Notes: a model not told the origin generated them from the letters alone. A DNA stretch of 64,000 bases from Phytohabitans maris (GCF_031085175.1 NZ_JAVHUY010000040.1:1-64000), one strand, 5' to 3'. Shown: positions 31,101-38,781, counted from the first letter of the stretch. Translations and numbers: made by a program.

Positions 31101-32777
31101 GAGCACCGGGCGGCGCTCGCCGGCGCGCTGAGCAACGCCGCGGTGCTCCGCGGCCGGCAGGGGATCGCGCGGGAGAGCGAGCCGCTCGCCCGGCAGGCCC
31201 TGCAGGCGGCCGCCGCACTCGACAGCCCAGACCCGGCGCAGCTCGCCGCGATCCGCAACAACCTGGCCATCGTGCTCGGAGCGGCGACCGGCCGGCCCGG
31301 CGGCGAGCGGCTGCTGGACGAGAGCGCCAGCCTGGCCGAGCAGGCCGTGCGGGGCCTCGACGAGCGGGACCCCGCCGGCCTCGTCCGGGCACTCCTGACG
31401 CTCGCCCGGCAGCGGGCGGCGACGGGCGACACCGCCGACAGCGTCGCCGCCGCGGAGCGCGCCGTCGAGGTCTGCGCCGGCCTGGGCGTCCGGCGGGCCG
31501 ACCTCGTCCTGGCCGCCGAGGCGCTGGGCTCGCTCGCGGAGCGGTACGCGGAGGCGGTCCGTTTCGCCGAGGCGGCCGCGGCGGTGGAGCGGGCCCGCGA
31601 CGCGCACCGCCGGCTGGTCCGGATGGGCCTGGCCCGGCACCGCGCGGGACTGGGCGACCTGGCGATGCTCCAGGCCGGGATGCCCTCCGACGTGGTCTCG
31701 CCGCTCGCGGCGGCCGGCGCCGCGGACGAGGCCGTGGCCTGCTACCGCGAGCTGGCGGCGGAGCAGCCCGAACGGTTCCGCCCATCCCTGGTCGCGGCCC
31801 TCGACCGGTCCGCCCAGCTGTACGGGCGGATGGACCGCGGCGAGGACGCGTACGACCGCATGGTCGAGGCCATCGAGGTCGGCCGGACACTCGTGGCGAC
31901 GGTGCCGCACGTCCACACCGCCGACCAGGCCGCGCGGCTGCGGTGGCTGGCTGAGCGGCTCGAGGCGACCGACCCCGAAGCCGCGCGCGACGCCGCCGAG
32001 GAGGCGTTCGCCCTCAGCCGCGAGGTAAGCGACCCGAAGGCCGGGCGGCACGAGCTGGCTGCCTCCGCGGCGCTGCTGGCCCGGCTGCTGCCGCACCACG
32101 GGACGTCCGAAGAGGGCGCCCGACCGATGCTGCTGGCCAACACGGCGGCCAACCGGTTCGAGGAGCTGGCCCGCGAGCGGCCCGACATCTACCTCGGCGA
32201 GCTCGCCGGGGTGCTCATGCACCGTGCCGGGCTCAAGGCCGCCGTGGGCAACGTCGCCGCCAGCGCCGCGGACGCCGACGAGGCGGTCACCTACCACCGC
32301 GAGGTGGCCGCCAACCGCGCCGCCCACCGGCCCGCGCTGGCGCAGGCCCTGCTCGACCGGCTGGAGCTGCCGGCTGATGACTCGCTGGACCGGATCGCGG
32401 TGCTCCGGGAGACGACCGAGATCTACGGGACGCTCAGCCAGGACGCGCCCGAGCCATACCTGCCCCGGCTGGCCAGGGCGCAGATCCGGCTGGCCGGCGA
32501 GCTGAGCTCCCGGGGCCGCAGGCACCGGCCGGAGAGCCTGCGCGAGGGGCGGCTGGGCGTCGACATCCTGGCCGACCTGGCCGAGCAGCGCCCCGCGGAG
32601 TTCGGCGCGGAGGCGGTCAAGGCGCTGCTCGACCACGCCCAGCACCTGGTGCGGGCCGGCCGGGACGTGGAGGCGCAGGGGATCCGCGGCCGGGCGGCCC
32701 GCGTCAACGGGCTCCTCGGCAGCGTCGGCGCGTCCGCGACCGAGGACGGGGAGCCGGGCGAACGGCCGGAGAGCTGA
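28137..32777 (+). CDS. Pseudo-trypsin / STAND-like NTPase / TPR protein
   Basis: A 1546-residue protein in three parts. Residues ~10-190 follow the trypsin-like domains fused to NTPases in actinobacterial conflict proteins (RGCLVAADLVLT, LFEIDDPAW, PSGAPVFAGDLLTGVAI). The nucleophile region keeps Ser151, but the His position is Val44 (VLTRAV instead of VLTSAH) and the Asp position is Glu, so it is likely a non-catalytic sensor. Residues ~240-560 form a P-loop NTPase with Walker A GAPGHGKT (Lys268) and a Walker B-like VLLAFDGAGG. From ~640 to the end are some twenty TPR-like repeats. The architecture is that of a ligand-sensing signalling ATPase. It stands beside the Shedu-like and S-4TM genes and is probably part of the same defence or death system. 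Confidence 0.78.
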   Translation: MEVERPVRPNATSAPRIVAPGPDGLVPVARGCLVAADLVLTRAVPAPDGEGYRVACGSDTYGCRLLTQHRDDVRGVEAALFEIDDPAWAPSRDYVPPRWGAFTGSLHWTAAAILDGEAEHPVEISPLSWRRPARWDLRHAPLPATTGGEPSGAPVFAGDLLTGVAIREAGDQWTAVPVAALVDVRALRQPIEERLGRPVHLEPVELAGLLAPWTPLTAPRVAADLLDPRRAVTPFTGYADVLDQLLAWCDGGPALAGLLVAGAPGHGKTRLAREAAARLHARGWLVGDVAATTLADSWLRHLAAADRPVLLAFDGAGGLDTAGAVAAHLSSQPPRHPVRLLVTAPGDAAGWVAWRERPGSPGALAFAEAPLVVPGFPSGAGLAPAAARRWSLALAAGLEGLVEPADVERRLSGPGAGRLPAWAAGGSPETAAVAVLATLLADDPPANLAAAEEVVLADAVDRWTSASARHGERVRSLALPAIDLAALIRPADEAEATKILAGLPGASGVAELADWVRTTCPPAEPDQRYWGTPLPARLRGRRLVAACADAGLVAAVRRLDTPHTPFALARLAEAAPYGEPPAELLRVLVLGDPVGWGAAAIRAIRATAAPDPLVAVLRELGRADLAAEARVALADALPTPAGALAEVEVPLREQLVAGYRRSVEGGQRQARSLLATELLALSRALAEAGRAGDALATAREAVDRHREQREVAPAPGVLRGLRTALRTLAIRHLALDQDGPAAEAAREAVELCREAESADREVATWLAADLEFLGAMRLDGGEPEAAAEAYDEAVRAHRRAAAEGRATPGDGLGVVLCGLSDALAACGRTGPAAGAMAEAVVAYERLAATDPQTYQPTLAVALEVLAGRLAAAGRTDEAVQAAERAVRVHRRLGEQARDERSTDHAEALRRLSDLYAVAERADDALSAAHESVERHRTAAAEHMVSAGLCAALHTLARRYDEMDQTDYAADAAVEAANGYRRLVERGQEEHRAALAGALSNAAVLRGRQGIARESEPLARQALQAAAALDSPDPAQLAAIRNNLAIVLGAATGRPGGERLLDESASLAEQAVRGLDERDPAGLVRALLTLARQRAATGDTADSVAAAERAVEVCAGLGVRRADLVLAAEALGSLAERYAEAVRFAEAAAAVERARDAHRRLVRMGLARHRAGLGDLAMLQAGMPSDVVSPLAAAGAADEAVACYRELAAEQPERFRPSLVAALDRSAQLYGRMDRGEDAYDRMVEAIEVGRTLVATVPHVHTADQAARLRWLAERLEATDPEAARDAAEEAFALSREVSDPKAGRHELAASAALLARLLPHHGTSEEGARPMLLANTAANRFEELARERPDIYLGELAGVLMHRAGLKAAVGNVAASAADADEAVTYHREVAANRAAHRPALAQALLDRLELPADDSLDRIAVLRETTEIYGTLSQDAPEPYLPRLARAQIRLAGELSSRGRRHRPESLREGRLGVDILADLAEQRPAEFGAEAVKALLDHAQHLVRAGRDVEAQGIRGRAARVNGLLGSVGASATEDGEPGERPES

Positions 32778-32787
32778 CCAGGTCAGC
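32773..32787. other. Palindrome holding two convergent stop codons
   Basis: GCTGACC-A-GGTCAGC is a perfect 7-bp inverted repeat around one base. The TGA of the NTPase gene (32775-32777) and the TGA of the esterase gene (32785-32783) occupy mirror positions in it. The loop is too small for an ordinary terminator hairpin. Confidence 0.7.
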
Positions 32788-33592
32788 GCGCGGGCTTGAG
32801 CACCTCGTCGAGGAAGTCGAGGGACGTCTCGATCAGGGCGGCCACGTCCTTGGCGCCGTGGAAGACGTGGCCGGCGCCGGGCACCGGGTGCAGGTCGCAC
32901 CTCGCGCCGTACGCGTGCAGGACCGCGGCCAGGTGCTCGCTCTGGGCGTACGGGACGACCTGGTCCTCGGTGCCGTGCACGCACAGGAACGGCGGGGCGT
33001 CCGCGTCGGCGTACTCGGTGGGGCTGGCCAGCGTGGCCAGGGCCCGTACCTCCGGGAGCAGGCCGCCCAGCAGCTGCGCGACCGGGCTGTCCGGGTGCCC
33101 GGCGCCCATCGCGGTCAGGTCGGCGACCCCGTACCAGTCGACGACGGCCCGCACCGCGCTGGACCCGGCGGTGAGGCCGACGTCGCCGGAGAGCGTGGCG
33201 TCCGCGGTCAGGGCGGCCAGCGCGGCCAGGTGCCCGCCGGCCGACTCGCCCCACAGCGCGAACCGGTCCGGGTCCAGCCCCAGGTCGGTGGCGTGCGCGC
33301 GGAGCCAGCGGACGGCGGCCTTCACGTCGTGCAGCGGCGCGGGAAACCGGGCCTCGCCGGAGAGGCGGTAGTCGACGCTGGCCACCGCGTACCCGCGCCG
33401 CCGCACGCGGCCGAAGAAGTCGAGCGGGGCGATGGTCTCCGGCAGGGTGCGGCGGTCACCCGTGCGCCACGCGCCGCCGTGCACCCAGACGACCAGCGGC
33501 CACGGCCCGTCGCCGGCGGGGACGTACAGGTCCAGGCGGAGGGGGCGGAAGCCGAGGACCTCCGCGAACGTCAGGTCGGCGCGCTCGGTCAC
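32783..33592 (-). CDS. Alpha/beta-hydrolase, HSL-type esterase
   Basis: Predicted carboxylesterase/lipase of 269 residues. It has the oxyanion motif VHGGAW, the nucleophile elbow GESAGGHLA, Asp in HGTEDQVV and His in GAGHVFHG. No signal peptide, so cytosolic. GTG 33592 is preferred: TACGCT lies 7 bases upstream, fitting a leaderless start, and longer in-frame extensions are low-complexity and unlike the family. Substrate unknown. Confidence 0.88.
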   Translation of the reverse strand: MTERADLTFAEVLGFRPLRLDLYVPAGDGPWPLVVWVHGGAWRTGDRRTLPETIAPLDFFGRVRRRGYAVASVDYRLSGEARFPAPLHDVKAAVRWLRAHATDLGLDPDRFALWGESAGGHLAALAALTADATLSGDVGLTAGSSAVRAVVDWYGVADLTAMGAGHPDSPVAQLLGGLLPEVRALATLASPTEYADADAPPFLCVHGTEDQVVPYAQSEHLAAVLHAYGARCDLHPVPGAGHVFHGAKDVAALIETSLDFLDEVLKPAR

Positions 33593-33828
33593 AACCGGCA
33601 GCGTAGCGAGGTTTGCTCGCGGACCGCTCGGGTAGCAGACGCGGGATGAGGAGGAGCCACGCACGGCGCTGCACGGGGAGAGCGGAGCCCGGGCTTCGCT
33701 CACGCGTCCCCTGCCGACCGGGCCCCGCCTGGCGCCCCGGGGAGGAAGCCGGGACGGGGGACGCAAACGCCGCCCGGGCCCGGCCTGTGGCGCCACTCTC
33801 GTGGTAACCCGAGCGCGCCACCGTCAAA

Positions 33829-33870
33829 CCCAGTACGCGAAAACGAGAGCCCAGTACGCGAAAACGAGAG
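33829..33870 (+). repeat. Perfect 21-bp tandem duplication before the NDH-2 gene
   Basis: Two identical 21-bp units (33829-33849, 33850-33870), each starting CCCAGTACGCG and ending AAAACGAGAG. The second ends 8 bases before ATG 33879, and its AGAGG-like end can serve as ribosome site. The duplication also doubles a possible regulatory element. The remainder of the 286-base spacer (33593-33828) shows no gene or clear promoter. Confidence 0.9.
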
Positions 33871-33878
33871 GTTGATCA

Positions 33879-35180
33879 ATGGCTCGTCCGCGGATCGTCA
33901 TCGTCGGGGCCGGGTTCGCCGGCTACCACTGCGCGCGCAAGCTGGCCCGGCTGGCCCGGGGTAGGGCGGACATCCTGCTGCTCAACCCGACCGACTACTT
34001 CCTCTACCTGCCGCTGCTGCCCGAGGTCGCCGCCTCCGGCCTGGAGCCGCGCCGGATCGCGGTGTCGATACCGGGCACGATCGGCGGCGACGTGCGCCTG
34101 GTGCTGGGCACGGCGACCGGCGTCGACCTCGACGGGCGGCGGGTCGACTTCACGGACCCGGAGGGGGGCAAGGGCGAGCTCCGGTACGACCGGCTGGTCC
34201 TCGCCGCGGGCAGCGTCAACAAGCTGCTGCCGATCCCGGGTGTCGCCGAGCACGCGCACGGGTTCCGCGGCATCTTCGAGGCCCTGTACCTGCGCGACCA
34301 CATCACCCGCCAGGTCGAGCTCGCCGACGCCACCGACGACCGGGAGGAGCGGGCGGCGCGGCTGACGTTCGTGGTGGTGGGCGCCGGGTACACCGGCACC
34401 GAGGTCGCCGCGCACGGCGCGCTCTTCACCCGCGACCTGGTCGCCCGCCACCCGCGCCTCGCCGACGACGCGGTGCGCTGGCTGCTGCTCGACCTGGCCG
34501 ACCGGGTGCTGCCCGAGCTCGACCAGCGGCTGTCCCGTACCGCCGACCGGGTGCTGCGCGAGCGCGACATCGACGTGCGCACGGGCACCTCGGTGAAGGA
34601 GGCGACGTACGAGGGGGTGCACCTCTCCGACGGCGGCTTCGTGCCCACCCGCACGCTGATGTGGTGCGTCGGCGTACGCCCCGACCCGCTCGTCGCCGAC
34701 CTCGGCCTGCCCACCAACAAGGGGCGGCTGGTCGTCGACGAGTTCCTCGGCGTGCCCGGCCGCCCCGAGGTGCTGGCCTGCGGCGACGCCGCCGCGGTGC
34801 CCGACCTCACCCGGCCCGGCGAGATCACCGCGATGACCGCGCAGCACGCCAGCCGCCAGGGCCGGCTGGCCGCGCACAACATCGCCGCCTCGTACGGCCG
34901 GGGCAAGCCGCGCCCGTACAAGCACCACGACCTGGGCTTCGTGGTCGACCTCGGCGGCGTGCAGGCGGCGGCCGACCCGCTCGGCGTACCGCTGGGCGGG
35001 CCGATGGCGAAGGCGGTCACCGCCGGCTACCACCTGGCCGCGATGCCCGGCAACCGGGTCCGCACCGCCGCCGACTGGGCGCTCAACTCCGTGCTCCAGC
35101 GCGAGACCGTCCAACTTGGACTGGTCCGGGCCCCGGCGGTTCCGCTCGACACGACCACCCCGGGAGTCCGTACCATGTGA
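33879..35180 (+). CDS. ndh: Type II NADH dehydrogenase (NDH-2)
   Basis: Single-subunit flavoprotein that passes electrons from NADH to quinone without proton pumping. 433 residues, with FAD-binding IVIVGAGFAGYHCARKL at the N-terminus, NAD-binding VVVGAGYTGTEVAAH mid-protein, ACGDAAAVPD for the FAD pocket and AQHASRQGRLAAHNI. The C-terminal part is amphipathic rather than transmembrane, as usual. It is preceded by a 21-bp duplication and followed 2 bases later by an MFS gene remnant. Confidence 0.9.
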   Translation: MARPRIVIVGAGFAGYHCARKLARLARGRADILLLNPTDYFLYLPLLPEVAASGLEPRRIAVSIPGTIGGDVRLVLGTATGVDLDGRRVDFTDPEGGKGELRYDRLVLAAGSVNKLLPIPGVAEHAHGFRGIFEALYLRDHITRQVELADATDDREERAARLTFVVVGAGYTGTEVAAHGALFTRDLVARHPRLADDAVRWLLLDLADRVLPELDQRLSRTADRVLRERDIDVRTGTSVKEATYEGVHLSDGGFVPTRTLMWCVGVRPDPLVADLGLPTNKGRLVVDEFLGVPGRPEVLACGDAAAVPDLTRPGEITAMTAQHASRQGRLAAHNIAASYGRGKPRPYKHHDLGFVVDLGGVQAAADPLGVPLGGPMAKAVTAGYHLAAMPGNRVRTAADWALNSVLQRETVQLGLVRAPAVPLDTTTPGVRTM

Positions 35181-35182
35181 TC

Positions 35183-35350
35183 ATGGTGCGGTACGCGGAG
35201 GCCGCCGGACGGTGGGTGCCGCTGGCGACGGTGCTCGGCTCGGGGCTCACGTTCCTCGACGCCACCGTGGTCAACATCGCGCTTCCCCCGCATCGGCGAA
35301 GACTTCGCGGTCCACTGCGGGGTCGCCGGCCCGCCGCCGCGCCGGCCTAG
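35183..35350 (+). pseudogene. Remnant of a DHA2-type MFS transporter gene
   Basis: ATG 35183 opens a frame reading GRWVPLATVLGSGLTFLDAT and VVNIALP, the exact first transmembrane helix of EmrB/QacA-type (DHA2) exporters. At the run of five C at 35285-35289 the frame breaks: removing one C restores ALPRIGEDFAV, the expected continuation. Soon after, similarity stops and a TAG ends it at 35350. The rest of the gene (~450 codons) is gone. It is a frameshifted and truncated relic. Confidence 0.8.
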
Positions 35351-35365
35351 GGAAGAATCGCCAGC

Positions 35366-36475
35366 GTGAGCGAGATGCTGGCGTGGGAGGTGCGGCAGCC
35401 GGGTCCGATGGCCACGACCCCGCTGCACGCGGTGGTCCGGCCCCGTCCGGAGCCGGGCGTGGGGGAGTTGCTTTTGCGGGTACGCGCGTGCGCCGTCTGC
35501 CGCACGGATCTGCATGTGGCCGAGGGCGACCTGCCCGTGCACCGCCCGCACGTGACGCCCGGCCACGAGATCGTCGGCGAAGTGGTGGCGCTGGGCCCAG
35601 GGGTTGGTGAGGTCCGGTCCGAGGAGCGCAGCGACGAGGATGGACCGAGTCGACCCCCGGGCCTGAGCGCGAGCGGAGCGAGCGCCAACCAGCACAGCAC
35701 GGGCGTCGAGGGCTTCCGGGAGGGGGAGCGGGTCGGCGTGGCCTGGCTGCGCCACACCTGCGGCCGCTGCGTCTACTGCCTGCGCGGCGCGGAAAACCTC
35801 TGCCCCGAGTCCCGCTACACCGGCTGGGACGCCGACGGCGGGTACGCGGAGTACACGGTGGCGCCGGCCGCATACGTGTACCGGCTGCCCGACCGCTACT
35901 CCGACGCCGAGGTCGCCCCGCTGCTCTGCGCCGGCATCATCGGGTTCCGGGCGCTGCGCCGTGCCGACCTGCCACCCGGCGGCCGCCTCGGGGTGTACGG
36001 CTTCGGCGCCTCGGCCCACCTCGCCACCCAGGTCGCGCTCGCCCAGGGCGCCCGGGTGCACGTGCTGACCCGCGCGGCGGCCGCCCGCGAGCTCGCCCTC
36101 GACCTGGGCGTCGCCTCGGTCGCCGGCGCGTACGACGCCCCACCCGAGCCGCTCGACGCCGCGATCCTCTTCGCCCCGGTCGGCGACCTCGTGCCGGTCG
36201 CGCTCGCCGCCCTCGACCGCGGCGGCACCCTCGCGGTCGCCGGCATCCACCTGACCGACATCCCCTCGCTCGACTACGAGCGGCACCTCTTCCAGGAGCG
36301 GCAGCTGCGCAGCGTCACCGCCAACACCCGCGCGGACGGGCGTGACTTCCTGGCCTTCGCCGCCGGGCACCGGCTGCGCGTCACCACCGCGCCGTACCCG
36401 CTCCAGGCCGCCGACACCGCCCTGGCCGACCTGGCCGGAGACCGGGTGAACGGGGCCGCCGTGCTGGTCCCGTGA
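35366..36475 (+). CDS. Zinc-dependent alcohol dehydrogenase (AdhA-like) with an in-frame insert
   Basis: MDR-family NAD(P)-dependent alcohol dehydrogenase, 369 residues. Catalytic zinc ligands are Cys in CAVCRTDLH and the following His in PGHEIVGEV; structural zinc cysteines are in [17 protein letters not shown]. The cofactor motif is [12 protein letters not shown]. Between the conserved [10 protein letters not shown] and [11 protein letters not shown] sit about 33 extra residues starting [10 protein letters not shown] and rich in Ser/Ala/Gly, encoded by a dispersed repeat (35621 onward). Start GTG 35366 or ATG 35375 are both possible. Confidence 0.88.
   Translation: MSEMLAWEVRQPGPMATTPLHAVVRPRPEPGVGELLLRVRACAVCRTDLHVAEGDLPVHRPHVTPGHEIVGEVVALGPGVGEVRSEERSDEDGPSRPPGLSASGASANQHSTGVEGFREGERVGVAWLRHTCGRCVYCLRGAENLCPESRYTGWDADGGYAEYTVAPAAYVYRLPDRYSDAEVAPLLCAGIIGFRALRRADLPPGGRLGVYGFGASAHLATQVALAQGARVHVLTRAAAARELALDLGVASVAGAYDAPPEPLDAAILFAPVGDLVPVALAALDRGGTLAVAGIHLTDIPSLDYERHLFQERQLRSVTANTRADGRDFLAFAAGHRLRVTTAPYPLQAADTALADLAGDRVNGAAVLVP
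35621..35644 (+). repeat. In-frame dispersed element inside the alcohol dehydrogenase gene (EERSDEDG)
   Basis: GAGGAGCG-C-AGCGACGAGGA-T-GGA, 22 of 24 bases identical with the element in egtC (21263-21240). The extra DNA around it continues to about 35712 with a further GAGCGCGAGCGGAGCGAGCG core, and lengthens a loop before FREGERVGV. Confidence 0.8.
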
Positions 36476-36496
36476 TCGACCCCCATACTTAGGCGC

Positions 36497-36943
36497 GTGG
36501 CGCACGAGTTCGAGCTCGGGACCGACGGTCCCAAGGTGCTCGTCGTGGGTGTCGACGGCTCCACCACGTCGATGCGCGCCGGCGCGTACGCCGCCGGCCT
36601 GGCCCGCCGCCAGCGCTCCCGCCTCGTGGTCGTGTACGTCTCCCGCCCCGGCGCGTTCGTCGGCCTGGCCCCGGGCGCGGCGGCGGTGGTCCGGCAGGCC
36701 GAGCACGAGATCGCCGAGGACCTGCGCCACCAGGTGGCCGAGGGCACGGCGCTGACCGGCATCAAGGCCACGTTCCACGAGGTGCACGGCGACCCGTACA
36801 CGGAGATCGTCCGGGTCGCCGACGAGGTCAACGCCGACGGCGTGATCGTCGGCGCCTCGATGCGCGCCGGCCACCGCTTCGCCGGCTCCCTCGCCATCCG
36901 CCTCGTGAAGACCGGCAAGTGGCCGGTCACCGTCGTGCCCTAG
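36497..36943 (+). CDS. Universal stress protein (UspA family)
   Basis: Single-domain Usp of 148 residues. It has the opening strand VLVVGVDGSTTS, the mid strand RLVVVYVSRPG, and the C-terminal ATP-loop-like VGASMRAGHRFAGSLAIRLVKTGKWPVTVVP (key residues G-S-R-G-S). Starts GTG 36497; TACTTA 5 bases upstream may be the -10 of a leaderless transcript. It follows the dehydrogenase gene by 21 bases but could have its own promoter. Confidence 0.88.
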   Translation: MAHEFELGTDGPKVLVVGVDGSTTSMRAGAYAAGLARRQRSRLVVVYVSRPGAFVGLAPGAAAVVRQAEHEIAEDLRHQVAEGTALTGIKATFHEVHGDPYTEIVRVADEVNADGVIVGASMRAGHRFAGSLAIRLVKTGKWPVTVVP

Positions 36944-37004
36944 CTACCGAGACGTGCAGACCGTTGCTCCCGCCGGCGTCACCGTCCGCGGTGGGCGGGG
37001 ATCA

Positions 37005-37052
37005 GATCGTGGTACTGAGGTGCCCCCGGAAGGGCACTGGAATACCACGATC
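37005..37052. repeat. Hairpin, family B copy 3
   Basis: GATCGTGGTAC…GGTGCCC, loop CCGGAA, GGGCAC…ATACCACGATC. It lies between the convergent Usp and solute-binding protein genes; the TGA of the latter (37053-37051) overlaps its end. It is about 29 kb from copies 1 and 2, showing that the family is dispersed. Confidence 0.8.
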
Positions 37053-38760
37053 ACCGGCCGGAGCCGGGTTTGGGCGGTGCCGTAGCGCCGCTCTCCGGTG
37101 GGGTGCGTGGGGTGGGGAGCTCGGCGGCGGGGAGGGCTGCCTGGAGCGCGTGGGCGAGGCGGCGGACGACCGGGTCGGTGGCGGCGCCGGCGACCAGCTC
37201 GACCTCGGCCTTGCCGAGCGCGGTCCACACCTGCCGCATCTGCGGCAGCGACGGCATGAGGTCGCCGGCGCGGCACTCGGCGTAGAAGGCGGCCATCGTC
37301 GGGTCGCGGTCGACGACCTCGTCCAGGGCGCTGCGCAGCGCCGGCGGGCGGGGCTGGGTGTCGTACAGCGACAGGGCCACGTCGGTGCGGGTCAGGTAGT
37401 GCGCGGCCAGGTCCTGCGCGATCGTCTTGTTGCGCCCGCGCCGGGTGAGGAAGAAGCCGTGCACCGACACGAACGGCCGCACCGGCTCCTGACCCTCGTA
37501 CGGCGGCACCGGCCCCACCACGAACGGCACCCCGGCCCGGCGGGCGTCGCTGACCACCCGGGAGGCGCAGACCAGGTACGGCGCCCGCCCGGCCGCGAAG
37601 AGCGCGGTGGCCCGGTCCTTGTCGATCTCCCGGCGCAGCACGCCGGAGCCCTGCGCGCCCAGCCCCCGGAAGCGCTCGAACGCCGCGATCGTCTCCGGCG
37701 CGGTCACGCCGAGCCGCCGCGGGTCCGGCCGCCCCTCGGCGTCGCGGCCGAAGAGCCAGCCGCCGGCGGCGAGCAGCAGCGGGTACATGTAGTAGGGGTC
37801 GCCTTCCGCGCCCACCTGTACGACCAGCGCCTCGTCGGCCCGCCCGGCCGCGCGCAGCGCCACACCGGTGGCGAGCAGCTCCTCGAACGTCGCCGGCTGC
37901 TCCGGCGCCAGGTCGGTGTTGCGCAGCAGCACGGCGGTGTCGAGGGCGTACGGCACGCCGTACAGCTCGCCGTTCCAGGTCATCGCCGTGACCGCCGCGG
38001 GCAGGAACGCCTGCCGCCGCCGCTGGGAGAGCGCGAGCGGCTCGATCAGCCCGCGCTGGGCCAGGTCGCCGACCCAGTCGTGCGGGCCGACCACCACGTC
38101 CGGCACCTCGTCGCCCTCCGCGCCGTCGACGAGGCGCCGCTGGAGCCGCTCGATCTGCTCGGTGTGGAAGCGCAGCCGGACCCCGTGGGTGGCCAGGAAG
38201 TCGGCGGCGAACGTGCCCAGCGCGTTGGCCCGCCGCCCGTCCGCCCAGATCAGCACCTCCGGCCGGAGCTCGGAGAGGCGCCCCATCTGGTCGCGGATCC
38301 ACCGCACGCCGGCCGAGTCGGTGAACGTCACCTCGACCCGGTAGTCGACCGCGTGCCGCCCGTCCGCGACGAGCCCGGTGCCGAGCTCGCTGCGGTGGAA
38401 GATCGGCTCGGCGGCGGGCGGCACGATCGGCAGGTCGATCCGCTCGCCGACGTCCGGGTCGTGGATGTCGAGCACGGTGAGGCCGACCTGGTAGACCGGC
38501 GTCTCGGAGGCGTTGCGCACGAACGCGCCCCACCCGTCCAGGCCCCATCCCCACCACGCCGAGACCAGCGCCGCCTGGGTGCGCCGGACGAACGCCTCCT
38601 GCTCCTGCCGCGCCCGCGCGGCGACCTGGTCCCGCTTGGACTCGATGCGGTAGACCCGCTGCGCCGCGAGCGCGGCGAGCGCCGCGAAGAGCAGCGCGAG
38701 GATCGTCGCTATCGAGGAGAGCCAGGTGGGTACGTCGCCCCAGTCCGCTGCCACCGCCAC
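37051..38760 (-). CDS. Membrane-tethered maltose-binding-like solute-binding protein (orphan)
   Basis: A 569-residue fusion. A transmembrane helix is near the N-terminus (LSSIATILALLFAALAAL), followed by a charged helix (RVYRIESKRDQVAARARQEQEA) and a ~110-residue beta domain (GLTVLDIHDPDVGERIDLP). From ~170 on it is a class-I extracellular solute-binding fold (VLIWADGRRANALG, IPDVVVGPHDW-like VPDVVVGPHDWVGDLAQRG, NGELYGVPYALDT, PYYMYPLLLAAGGWLF, DPTMAAFY). There is no lipobox and no ABC permease nearby. The topology (one N-terminal TM, then a coil) and missing transporter suggest a sensor rather than an uptake protein; alternatively the binding domain is cytosolic. Confidence 0.75.
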   Translation of the reverse strand: MAVAADWGDVPTWLSSIATILALLFAALAALAAQRVYRIESKRDQVAARARQEQEAFVRRTQAALVSAWWGWGLDGWGAFVRNASETPVYQVGLTVLDIHDPDVGERIDLPIVPPAAEPIFHRSELGTGLVADGRHAVDYRVEVTFTDSAGVRWIRDQMGRLSELRPEVLIWADGRRANALGTFAADFLATHGVRLRFHTEQIERLQRRLVDGAEGDEVPDVVVGPHDWVGDLAQRGLIEPLALSQRRRQAFLPAAVTAMTWNGELYGVPYALDTAVLLRNTDLAPEQPATFEELLATGVALRAAGRADEALVVQVGAEGDPYYMYPLLLAAGGWLFGRDAEGRPDPRRLGVTAPETIAAFERFRGLGAQGSGVLRREIDKDRATALFAAGRAPYLVCASRVVSDARRAGVPFVVGPVPPYEGQEPVRPFVSVHGFFLTRRGRNKTIAQDLAAHYLTRTDVALSLYDTQPRPPALRSALDEVVDRDPTMAAFYAECRAGDLMPSLPQMRQVWTALGKAEVELVAGAATDPVVRRLAHALQAALPAAELPTPRTPPESGATAPPKPGSGR

Positions 38761-38781
38761 GCCTCGACTGTAGACAGTGGA

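Noticed and set aside
29571-33254. 1227-codon open frame on the minus strand opposite the NTPase/TPR gene
   Set aside because: Shadow of the plus-strand gene; the plus strand has the P-loop and TPR pattern.
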